In this document: in pieces, positions 7,982 through 13,950 of the stretch
Position numbering within the stretch: the stretch's first letter is position 1
Layout of the letters: each line of letters starts with the position of its first letter
From: JANYJA01 sp038229055
Lineage (GTDB): Bacteria > Acidobacteriota > Terriglobia > Bryobacterales > Bryobacteraceae
Assembly: GCA_038229055.1 (NCBI GenBank)
Contig: JBBROU010000053.1
Coordinates: 1 to 32,506 of the forward strand
Direction of reading: 5' to 3'
DNA length: 32,506 nt
The notes under the pieces: generated by a model
What the model was told of the DNA's origin: nothing
The model's database searches: none
What the model saw: only the letters and a program-made list of their open reading frames with translations
Made by a program: the position numbers and the translations under genes

Positions 7982-8455
7982 CTACTTGATGGAGCAGTGC
8001 GCTAAGCCGCGCTTCTCCAGATATTGCTGGTGGTAGTCTTCGGCATCGAAGAACTCCGAGGCGGGAACGATCTCCGTGACGATGGGACGGCGGAATTTGC
8101 CTGCCGTTCCCAGATTTGCTTTGGATGCTTTGGCCGAGGCTTCCTGCGCAGCATCGTGGAAGTACACCGCCGAGCGGTACTGGGTTCCGATGTCGGGGCC
8201 CTGACGATTCAGAGTGGTGGGATCGTGGTTTTCCCAGAACACCTGCAAGAGCCGGTCGTAAGATACCTTAGCGGGGTCATAGGTCACCTCGACCGCTTCA
8301 GCGTGGCCGGTGCGCCCAGAGCAGACGTCCTTGTATGTCGGATTCACCAGTTTGCCGCCGGTGTAGCCGACCTTAGTCGAGATAACGCCCGGCACGTTTC
8401 GAAATTCGGCTTCCACGCCCCAGAAACAACCCGCTGCGAACGTCGCTTTTTCCAT
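7982..8455 (-). CDS. msrA: Peptide-methionine (S)-S-oxide reductase
   Basis: MsrA reduces the S-epimer of methionine sulfoxide in proteins and free methionine, repairing oxidative damage in the cytoplasm. Seen: the catalytic AAGCFWGVE motif with C10, GYTGG, the SGRTGHAEAV block, WENHDPTTLNRQGPDIGTQYRS (parts FWENHDPT and DIGTQYRS are the recognisable pieces), and a C-terminal cysteine (C154 in LAHCSIK) that can resolve the sulfenic acid. The frame is open for a further 60 codons upstream, but I chose the ATG at 8455 because it begins directly before the catalytic domain and has AAGGAG ten bases upstream. The longer version would run through the divergent small gene. It is probably the first gene of an msrA-DedA-GT unit. 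There is no MsrB domain. Confidence 0.95.
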   Translation of the reverse strand: MEKATFAAGCFWGVEAEFRNVPGVISTKVGYTGGKLVNPTYKDVCSGRTGHAEAVEVTYDPAKVSYDRLLQVFWENHDPTTLNRQGPDIGTQYRSAVYFHDAAQEASAKASKANLGTAGKFRRPIVTEIVPASEFFDAEDYHQQYLEKRGLAHCSIK

Positions 8456-8476
8456 TTTGAACAGGCTCCTTAAACT

Positions 8477-8484
8477 AGTATAGA
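8477..8484. promoter_or_regulatory. Candidate divergent -10 elements between msrA and the small lipoprotein gene
   Basis: The 45-bp gap between the two divergent starts contains AGTATAGA. It reads as TATACT on the minus strand (a -10 for msrA, about 20 bases from its start) and TATAGA on the plus strand (a -10 for the gene at 8501). No good -35 was found for either, so this is a weak call. Confidence 0.3.
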
Positions 8485-8500
8485 AACAGGGAGTGATCTC

Positions 8501-8731
8501 ATGATTGTCCGCGCTGGGCTTTTCCTCGCAATTGTCGTGGTGTTTTCGGGAGTGGCTTGCTCCAAGACGGACCAGCGGAAGGCCGAACGTGACATGGACG
8601 AGGCGCGGCGCAAGGTGCAGCCAGCCCTCCACCAAGCGGCTACCGAAGCCAAGAAGGATGCCAAGAAGGCCGCCGAAGCGGTAAAGCGGGAAGTGAAAGA
8701 TCTAAAACGCAAGGCTGAATCGGATCGCTAG
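8501..8731 (+). CDS. Small Lys/Ala-rich putative lipoprotein
   Basis: A 76-residue exported protein that I do not recognise as a named family. Seen: a hydrophobic signal segment (about 1-19) ending FSGVACSK, where C20 could be a lipidated cysteine, although the lipobox is imperfect (Gly at -3). The rest is a single highly charged amphipathic helix with AATEAKKDAKKAAEAVKRE-like heptads, likely a coiled coil. A good ribosome-binding site (AGGGAG) precedes the ATG. It is divergent from msrA. The composition resembles Lpp-like or stress-related envelope helices (inference); it could instead be an inner-membrane-anchored helix. Confidence 0.65.
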   Translation: MIVRAGLFLAIVVVFSGVACSKTDQRKAERDMDEARRKVQPALHQAATEAKKDAKKAAEAVKREVKDLKRKAESDR

Positions 8732-8742
8732 GTCTCACCGGT

Positions 8743-8961
8743 TTAAACACCGGCAAGTTTGCGATAGCCTTTCACGACCACGTTTTGGAATTCCCAGGCG
8801 TCGGGATCGTCGCGAGGCGGCTGCTGCTCATATTCCAGGACATAGGCGTGACCTTGAAACAGAGCGCGAGCGGCAAGACGGGGGCCGTTGGCGGCAAACC
8901 GCGGATACTTCTCCAGGCCCACATGAAGCGCTTGGCGCGCCAACTTCGGATCAATTTCCAT
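8743..8961 (-). CDS. Small uncharacterised protein
   Basis: A 72-residue cytoplasmic protein without a recognised family. Seen: an N-terminal helix (DPKLARQALHVGLEKYPRF), a basic middle, and a C-terminal part with YVLEYEQQPPRDDPDAWEF. Codon use follows the window's coding pattern, and an overlapping frame of similar length (8772-8969) is less protein-like, so I prefer this one. No signal peptide, membrane segment or metal motif is visible. It converges with the small lipoprotein gene, 11 bp apart, across a short CCGGT/ACCGG hairpin at 8739-8754. There is no clear ribosome-binding site. Confidence 0.55.
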   Translation of the reverse strand: MEIDPKLARQALHVGLEKYPRFAANGPRLAARALFQGHAYVLEYEQQPPRDDPDAWEFQNVVVKGYRKLAGV

Positions 8962-8980
8962 GTGTCCATGGTAGGCGAAT

Positions 8981-9000
8981 CGATTAACTGAAATTAATCG
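8981..9000. repeat. Inverted repeat CGATTAA-N6-TTAATCG
   Basis: A perfect 7-bp inverted repeat with a 6-bp centre lies in the AT-rich divergent gap between the genes ending at 8961 and starting at 9068. Its size and place suit a dimeric regulator's operator, but no regulator gene is adjacent. Confidence 0.5.
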
Positions 9001-9032
9001 CCGAGGTCAGGTCAGAACGCTCGCGGCGGGAA

Positions 9033-9038
9033 TATAGT
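9033..9038 (+). promoter_or_regulatory. Candidate -10 element (TATAGT) of the gene at 9068
   Basis: TATAGT lies 30 bases upstream of the chosen ATG, in front of a good ribosome-binding site (AGGAAAGGA). The position 17 bp further upstream (GGTCAG) is a poor -35, so the promoter might need an activator. Confidence 0.3.
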
Positions 9039-9067
9039 TGTCTCTAGCACCAGGAAAGGACCAATTC

Positions 9068-9382
9068 ATGAAAAAAACATTTTTGATTGCGATGTTGTTG
9101 GCTGTAATTTCGCTGCCGGCGCTCTTGGCTCAGGATGCGACGGAGCCGAAAGTGAAAAAACGGAAAGAGCGGCAGCAGGCGCGAATCGCGCAGGGCGTCG
9201 CGTCGGGCAGCCTCTCACCCAAGGAGACCGCGAACCTAGAGAAGAAGGAAGCCAAAATCAACGGGGAAGTGGCGCGCGACCGTGCAGCCAACGGCGGCCC
9301 CTTGTCCGCGAAACAGAAGAGAAAAATCAACCACCAGCAGAACAAGATGAGCGATCAGATCAACGATAAGAAGCACAACTGA
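9068..9382 (+). CDS. Small secreted lysine-rich protein of unknown function
   Basis: A 104-residue exported protein. Seen: a clean signal peptide (KKTFLIAMLLAVISLP, cleavage about after LLA-Q), then a mature part of about 84 residues with RIAQGVASGSLSPKE, NLEKKEAKI, AANGGPLSAKQ and a closing NDKKHN. This layout (QGV.SG.L, then an RAANGG block, then KHN at the end) recurs in uncharacterised small periplasmic proteins of acidobacteria and proteobacteria, from memory; no function is known to me. The ATG at 9068 is chosen over the upstream GTG at 9038 because it begins the signal peptide and follows AGGAAAGGA. A strong hairpin follows the stop. Confidence 0.8.
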   Translation: MKKTFLIAMLLAVISLPALLAQDATEPKVKKRKERQQARIAQGVASGSLSPKETANLEKKEAKINGEVARDRAANGGPLSAKQKRKINHQQNKMSDQINDKKHN

Positions 9383-9393
9383 TTTAGAGTCTC

Positions 9394-9429
9394 CCGGGGA
9401 GGGAGCGGATCGTTATGCTCCTTCCCCGG
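9394..9429. terminator. Strong hairpin between convergent genes
   Basis: The arms CCGGGGAGGGAGC and GCTCCTTCCCCGG pair over 13 bp (one G-T wobble) around a 10-base loop. The hairpin sits between the stop of the secreted small protein and that of the PspC gene and could end transcription from both sides. A U-run is missing on both strands, so it may be a processing or barrier hairpin rather than an intrinsic terminator. Confidence 0.5.
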
Positions 9430-9447
9430 TAAGGCGCTGCGAAAAGG

Positions 9448-9771
9448 TTACGCGGCTCGCAGATTCGCTCGGTTCGTTAAGGAGCCGTACTCCTTGGGCA
9501 AGGCGATCCACGCGACGACATAACCGACAAATCCAATCCCTGTTCCGAAAGCGATCACCAGCCAAAGCACGCGCATCAGCGTGACTTCACAGTCGAAATA
9601 ACGAGCGAAGCCGGCACAGACTCCCGCAATTTTCTTCTTGTCCATTAAGCGGATCAGCGGCCGCGGCGAACGCGCCGTTGGCAAAGCCACCGGAGCAGTG
9701 GCGGATTGCCCGCACTTGGAACAAAAGCTGTCGTCCTGAGATAAAGCAGCGCCACAACGGGTGCAGAACAT
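9448..9771 (-). CDS. Zinc-ribbon PspC-domain protein
   Basis: A 107-residue protein joining a zinc ribbon to a PspC membrane domain. Seen: FCTRCG and FCSKCG, giving four cysteines (C3, C6, C17, C20); a proline/alanine linker; then the PspC domain from about residue 40 (KKIAGVCAGFARYFDCEVTLMRVLW) with hydrophobic segments through YVVAWIALP. PspC domains act in phage-shock envelope-stress sensing, but small stand-alone PspC proteins are common and often uncharacterised. No pspA, pspF or pspB is adjacent. The ATG at 9771 is chosen because it opens the zinc ribbon; the upstream TTG at 9789 would add six residues. Topology would put the zinc ribbon in the cytoplasm (inference). Confidence 0.88.
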   Translation of the reverse strand: MFCTRCGAALSQDDSFCSKCGQSATAPVALPTARSPRPLIRLMDKKKIAGVCAGFARYFDCEVTLMRVLWLVIAFGTGIGFVGYVVAWIALPKEYGSLTNRANLRAA

Positions 9772-9840
9772 AGTCTGTCGTCTCCGCAATAGATTACGCT
9801 GTTTGCGAACTCAAAGTTCGCTGGTGATGAAAAGAAGGTT

Positions 9841-10086
9841 TTAGCGGTTAACTGCCGAGAGGGTCTCCGCCGTGGAAGCTACTGGTACAAAAGCCGAAGG
9901 TGGAACCGCCGCCCCGACGCGCATTCCCTGCCAATCGTAATCGAACTCTTTGCCGCAATCCAGACACACGATGTATGTGCCCTTGCCCGCGCCATTGGCA
10001 AAGCCGGATTTTTTTGCCGGAGTGATAGGAAAGCTCGTACGTTTGTGGTTGCATCCGAAAAGTGAATTCAAGAAGGTGCCGATCAT
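9841..10086 (-). CDS. Small protein with Cys-x-His and CLDCGKEF motif
   Basis: An 81-residue protein of no named family. Seen: LFGCNHKRTSFP near the start (C12, H14) and YIVCLDCGKEFDYDW in the middle (C41, C44), so one zinc could be held by C-x-H plus C-x2-C. The C-terminal third is flexible and rich in Ala, Pro and Val. There is no signal peptide. A GGGAG ribosome-binding site precedes the ATG by nine bases. I recall similar LFGC..H..FP...CLDCGKEF proteins in acidobacterial genomes, but cannot check this. The adjacent PspC gene also codes for a zinc-binding protein; the gap of 69 bp leaves cotranscription open. Confidence 0.68.
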   Translation of the reverse strand: MIGTFLNSLFGCNHKRTSFPITPAKKSGFANGAGKGTYIVCLDCGKEFDYDWQGMRVGAAVPPSAFVPVASTAETLSAVNR

Positions 10087-10198
10087 AAGTTTTTCTCCCG
10101 CCGATACTTAGATACAAGTGACGCTAATCTGGATTCCATTACAGCAATCCACATGCCACCGAAGAAAGAAAAAAGTGAATGATTGTTAATTGAAGGTA

Positions 10199-11179
10199 CT
10201 AGACCAATTTCGACGCGATCGATTCAGCGATGAGCTTGCCGTGAAAGCGGCCGTTTTCGATGAAGATCTCGTTGGTGTGCATGCCCGCGACAATTACTCC
10301 GGCTAAGTACACTCCCTGGCGTTCGCTCTCAAGCGTCTGGGGATCGGTGCGTGGCCGCTGGGTGTGGGGATCTAGCGTTATCCCTGTGGCGTTCAGGAAT
10401 TTCCAATCCGGGCTATAGCCGACAAGTGCGAACACGAAGTCGTTGCGAAGTGAAACTTCGCCGTCCAGAGTAATCAACGTTACAGAGTCCTGACGAATCT
10501 CCCGAATAGTGGAATTGAAGTATGCTTTTATTTCTCCGCTCTTCAGGCGGTTTTCGATGTTCGGTTTGATCCAATACTTCACCTTGTCGGAGATCTCGCT
10601 GCCCCGGTGGACGAGCGTTACGCGGGCGCCTGTCCAGAACAGTTCGAGCGCCGCAATAGCCGCCGAATTTTTTGCCCCCACCACGATCACGTCATTATCG
10701 AAATAGGGGTGTGCTTCGCGGTAATAGTGGAGCACCTTGGGAAGGTATTCACCGGGAACATTCAACAGATTCGGCACGTCGTAATAGCCTGTCGCCAGGA
10801 CGATTTTGCGCGCGGTGTAAGTACGCGGACACCCGTGCCGATCCGTGGCCGCCACGGAAAACTCGCCGTCGCTGCCGGAGATCCTGTCCACGCACTCGTA
10901 CTGATGGACATTCAACCCGAAGTAATCCGCCACGCGGCGATAATACTTCAGCGCTTCGGTGCGATTCGGCTTGTCGTTGAGACTCGTCATCGGAATGTTT
11001 CCAATTTCGAGCAGCTCGGGTGTGGTGAAAAACACCATATTGGTGGGGTAGTGGTACAGCGAGTTCACCACGCACCCCTTCTCGATCAGCATGGTCTTCA
11101 GGCCGCGCTGCTGCAGCTCGATGCCGCAGGCGAGGCCTGTGGGACCGGCGCCGACGATGATGACGTCGCAGGGAGTCAC
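10199..11179 (-). CDS. ypdA: YpdA-family FAD/NADPH-dependent disulfide reductase (putative bacillithiol disulfide reductase)
   Basis: A 326-residue flavoprotein of the thioredoxin-reductase-like YpdA group, which in Bacillus and Staphylococcus reduces oxidised bacillithiol (BSSB) with NADPH. Seen: the FAD-binding GAGPTG (10-15) and the YHYPTNMVFFTTPELLEIG region typical of YpdA, the second nucleotide motif GAKNSA (168-173), an ATGYYDVPN loop, HRGSE for NADPH phosphate binding, and the C-terminal FAD block (GVYLAGVIVAGMHTNEIFIENG; key parts VYLAGV and IFIENG). The CxxC of classical thioredoxin reductase is absent, as expected for YpdA. The start is a GTG that overlaps the alaS stop by 4 bases (GTGA), implying translational coupling. 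Bacillithiol use by this organism is inference. Confidence 0.92.
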   Translation of the reverse strand: MTPCDVIIVGAGPTGLACGIELQQRGLKTMLIEKGCVVNSLYHYPTNMVFFTTPELLEIGNIPMTSLNDKPNRTEALKYYRRVADYFGLNVHQYECVDRISGSDGEFSVAATDRHGCPRTYTARKIVLATGYYDVPNLLNVPGEYLPKVLHYYREAHPYFDNDVIVVGAKNSAAIAALELFWTGARVTLVHRGSEISDKVKYWIKPNIENRLKSGEIKAYFNSTIREIRQDSVTLITLDGEVSLRNDFVFALVGYSPDWKFLNATGITLDPHTQRPRTDPQTLESERQGVYLAGVIVAGMHTNEIFIENGRFHGKLIAESIASKLV

Positions 11180-13812
11180 AGCCGGCTCTCGACCTGCTTG
11201 TAGACCTCATCCAGGGCGGCAGAGAGGCCGGCAGCGTCCTTGCCGCCGCCTTCGGCCATATCGGGACGCCCGCCCCCCTTGCCGCCCACGGCCTGCGCCA
11301 CGGAACCCACCAGCTTGCCGGCTTGAATTTTGGCGGTGAGATCTTGGGTCACGGCGGAAACGATGGCCACCGCGCCGTCTTCAGCGGAGGCTAGGACGAT
11401 TACGGCCGACTTCCACTTGTTGCGCAGCGAATCGGCTAGCGCACGGAGTTGCTGCCGGTCCATGCCATCCACGCGCGCGGCCAGCACCTTCGCTCCATTC
11501 ACGGAGCGCGCCTGGCTTTCAAGACCCGCCGCCGCCGATTGCGCCACCTTCTGCTTGAGCTGTTCCACCTGCTTTTCGAGCGACCGCTGGTGGGCGAGAA
11601 CCCGCTCGATTTGCTCGACAAGTTCGGGCTCGGAGACCCGGATCATCTGCGCAATGCGGTGCAGCGAATCCGTCGCGCTCTGGTATTGCTGAACGGCGGC
11701 GTCGCCCGTGAGGGCTTCGATACGGCGGACGCCGGCGGAGATACTGCCTTCATTGGCGATCTTGAATACGCCGATGTCGCCCGCGCGCTGCACATGCGTG
11801 CCGCCACAGAGCTCCTTGCTGAACCCGGGAACGGAGACGACGCGCACTTGATCGCCGTACTTCTCGCCGAACAGGGCCATGGCGCCGGTGGAGAGCGCCT
11901 GCTCGATGGGCAAAACATCGGTGGTGACGCCCGCGTTGGCCCGGATTTGTTCGTTGACCAGACGCTCAATTTCGAGGATCTCGGCTTGATCGAGCGCCGA
12001 GTAGTGTGTGAAATCGAAACGCAGGCGTGGCGGTTCGACTACACTGCCGGCCTGCTTGACGTGGGTCCCAAGAACTTGGCGCAGTGCCGCGTGCAGCAGA
12101 TGTGTGGCGGTGTGATTGCGCTTCGTGGATTCACGCGCGGGCTGGTCGACCTCGGCGCGCAGTTCTTCGCCGGTACGGATCGGTGCCAGAGTCTTGATGC
12201 GGTGAACGGTCAACCCGGGAACGGCCGGATAGGCGCTCTCGACAGTCGCCACGACTTCGCCAGATGAAGAATAGAGTGTTCCGCGATCGCCGACCTGGCC
12301 GCCAGTTTCGGCGTAAAACGGGGTTTGGTCGAGCACCAGTTCGGCTTCAGTGCCGGCGGCAACCTGGTCCACGAGTTCACGATTGACCAGCAGCCCGAGC
12401 ACGCGTCCTGTTGCCGCAAGTTCGGTGTATCCCAGGAATTTGGTGCGGCCCTGGCGCAGGAGCTCGGCGTAGGCCGGGGCGATGACCGCTTTATCGGCAC
12501 CCCTCCAGCTCGCGCGCGCACGTTCGCGCTGCTGCTGCATTTCGACGTCGAACCCTGCGCGATCGAGCGTGATGCCGCGTTCCCGCGCCATCTCCTCCTG
12601 CTCGTCGAGGGCGAGCCCGTAACTGTCGTACAGCTTGAAGGAAACCGAACCCGCCAGGGTGGTGCCGGTGAGCGACTTCGCTTCGTCCTGGAAGACTCGC
12701 TCCGCCACCAGGAACGTGGTCGCGTAGCGATGCTCTTCGTCCTTCACCACGCGGGCGACACGCTGCACGCTCTCCATGAGCTCCGGGTACGCCGGCCGCA
12801 TCAGTTCGGCAATGAACCCGGTGAGTTCGTAAAGGTAAGGCTCTTCGCGCCCGATCAGCCGGGCATTGCGCATCGCGCGCCGCATGATCTTTCGCAGCAC
12901 GTAACCGCGGCCTTCGTTGGAAGGCGTAACGCCATCGTGAATCAGAAACGCGGTCGCGCGCGCGTGGTCCGCGTTGATGCGCAGCGCGGTATCGATCTTG
13001 AAATCGTCGCCATAGGTCACGCCGAAAATATCGGCGGCGCGATGGATGATCGGCAGAATCAGATCGGTGTCGTAGTTCGAGAGCTTGCCCTGCAGCACCG
13101 CGGCTACGCGTTCCAGACCCATGCCGGTGTCGATGGACGGGCGCGGAAGAGGAGTCATGGCGCCGCCGGCGTCGCGGTCGAACTGCATGAACACAAGGTT
13201 CCAGATCTCGACGAAGCGCCCGCCGCCGTCAAGGGGAAACTGCTCGTGCTCGCGACCCGGCTCGGCGGCTTCCACGCCCATATCGTAATGAATCTCCGAA
13301 CATGGCCCGCACGGCCCCGTGTCGCCCATCTGCCAGAAATTGTCCTTCTCATCCAGACGGAAAATGCGCTCTTTGGGGACGCCCGCAACGGACTGCCAAA
13401 GCTGCTCGGCTTCGTCATCTTCGCGGAAAACGGTGATGTAGAGGCGGTCCTTCGATAGGCTGTACTCTTTGGTGACCAGGTCCCAGGCATAGGCAATGGC
13501 GTCGGCTTTGAAATAATCGCCGAACGAGAAATTGCCCAGCATCTCGAAGAAGGTGTGATGCCTGCGGGTATAGCCGACGTTATCGAGATCGTTGTGCTTG
13601 CCGCCGGCGCGAACGCATTTCTGCGAGGTGGTGGCGCGCTTGTAATCGCGCTTTTCAGTGCCGAGAAAGACGTCTTTGAACTGATTCATCCCGGCATTGG
13701 TGAACAGCAGCGTGGGGTCATTGGCCGGCACCAGCGATCCACTGCGCACGATGCGATGGCCGCGGGCCTGAAAAAAATCGAGAAAACGCTGCCGAATTTC
13801 GTTGCCTGTCAC
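11176..13812 (-). CDS. alaS: Alanine--tRNA ligase
   Basis: AlaRS charges tRNA-Ala and clears mischarged Ser/Gly. The 878-residue length is normal. Seen: the class II catalytic core (residues 1 to about 240) with GMNQFK, VGYTRRHHTFFEMLGNFSFG (motif 2 region, about 79-98) and DTGMGLERV (motif 3); the tRNA-recognition helices; the editing domain with its zinc ligands HTATH (H567, H571) and CGGTH (C669, H673); and a C-terminal coiled coil plus C-Ala domain ending with the glycine-rich GGKGGGRP. The start is GTG at 13812 with AAGGGA just upstream. It lies 34 bp downstream of the tRNA gene and is coupled to ypdA by a 4-bp overlap. Confidence 0.97.
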   Translation of the reverse strand: MTGNEIRQRFLDFFQARGHRIVRSGSLVPANDPTLLFTNAGMNQFKDVFLGTEKRDYKRATTSQKCVRAGGKHNDLDNVGYTRRHHTFFEMLGNFSFGDYFKADAIAYAWDLVTKEYSLSKDRLYITVFREDDEAEQLWQSVAGVPKERIFRLDEKDNFWQMGDTGPCGPCSEIHYDMGVEAAEPGREHEQFPLDGGGRFVEIWNLVFMQFDRDAGGAMTPLPRPSIDTGMGLERVAAVLQGKLSNYDTDLILPIIHRAADIFGVTYGDDFKIDTALRINADHARATAFLIHDGVTPSNEGRGYVLRKIMRRAMRNARLIGREEPYLYELTGFIAELMRPAYPELMESVQRVARVVKDEEHRYATTFLVAERVFQDEAKSLTGTTLAGSVSFKLYDSYGLALDEQEEMARERGITLDRAGFDVEMQQQRERARASWRGADKAVIAPAYAELLRQGRTKFLGYTELAATGRVLGLLVNRELVDQVAAGTEAELVLDQTPFYAETGGQVGDRGTLYSSSGEVVATVESAYPAVPGLTVHRIKTLAPIRTGEELRAEVDQPARESTKRNHTATHLLHAALRQVLGTHVKQAGSVVEPPRLRFDFTHYSALDQAEILEIERLVNEQIRANAGVTTDVLPIEQALSTGAMALFGEKYGDQVRVVSVPGFSKELCGGTHVQRAGDIGVFKIANEGSISAGVRRIEALTGDAAVQQYQSATDSLHRIAQMIRVSEPELVEQIERVLAHQRSLEKQVEQLKQKVAQSAAAGLESQARSVNGAKVLAARVDGMDRQQLRALADSLRNKWKSAVIVLASAEDGAVAIVSAVTQDLTAKIQAGKLVGSVAQAVGGKGGGRPDMAEGGGKDAAGLSAALDEVYKQVESRL

Positions 13813-13830
13813 GGATGTCCCTTGTCTTCA

Positions 13831-13836
13831 ATTATA
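13831..13836 (-). promoter_or_regulatory. Candidate alaS -10 box (TATAAT)
   Basis: A perfect TATAAT on the minus strand lies between the tRNA 3' end and the alaS start, about 18 bases from the GTG. The -35 position would fall inside the tRNA gene and does not match consensus, so alaS may have its own weak promoter or be read through from upstream. Confidence 0.35.
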
Positions 13837-13846
13837 CGAGGAGGTG

Positions 13847-13922
13847 TGGTGGGCCCTGTAGGATTTGAACCTACGACCAATGGATTATGAGTCCACGGCT
13901 CTAACCGCTGAGCTAAGGGCCC
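13847..13922 (-). tRNA. tRNA with CAU anticodon, best read as tRNA-Ile2 (lysidine type)
   Basis: The cloverleaf is complete over 76 bases including an encoded CCA. The acceptor stem GGGCCCT pairs with AGGGCCC, the D stem is GCTC/GAGC with an 8-base loop, the anticodon stem GTGGA/TCCAT holds the loop CTCATAA (anticodon CAU), the variable loop is TGGTC, the T stem is GTAGG/CCTAC, and the discriminator is A73. CAU can mean elongator Met, initiator Met or Ile2. C1-A72 mismatch and three G-C pairs of an initiator are absent. The TAGCTCAGnGGTTAGAGC arm, the TGGTC variable loop and C4-G69/C5-G68 pairs (determinants of the TilS lysidine synthetase in E. coli) resemble E. coli tRNA-Ile2, which after lysidine modification reads AUA. 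The gene lies 28 bp after nuoN and 34 bp before alaS. Confidence 0.93.
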
Positions 13923-13935
13923 GAGGGGATTCTTT

Positions 13936-13941
13936 ATTATG
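13936..13941 (-). promoter_or_regulatory. Candidate tRNA -10 box (CATAAT)
   Basis: CATAAT on the minus strand lies 13 bases upstream of the mature tRNA 5' end, in the short gap after nuoN. The -35 region, inside the nuoN end, is poor. No terminator was seen between nuoN and the tRNA, so readthrough from the nuo operon is equally possible. Confidence 0.3.
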
Positions 13942-13950
13942 CCAGAGCGT

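Noticed and set aside
8456..8635. Longer MsrA with 60 extra N-terminal residues
   Set aside because: The extension overlaps the divergent small gene and its ribosome-binding site, is not like MsrA, and the ATG at 8455 has an AAGGAG in place.
8739..8754. Intrinsic terminator between the small genes at 8731 and 8743
   Set aside because: The stem CCGGT/ACCGG is only 5 bp and no U-run follows; too weak to call a terminator.
12325..13458. A 377-codon plus-strand open frame opposite alaS
   Set aside because: The alaS frame is complete with all motifs; the opposite frame has no recognisable domain and composition typical of a reverse-strand shadow.
13847..13922. Initiator tRNA-Met
   Set aside because: It lacks the C1-A72 mismatch and the three consecutive G-C pairs at the bottom of the anticodon stem that mark bacterial initiators.
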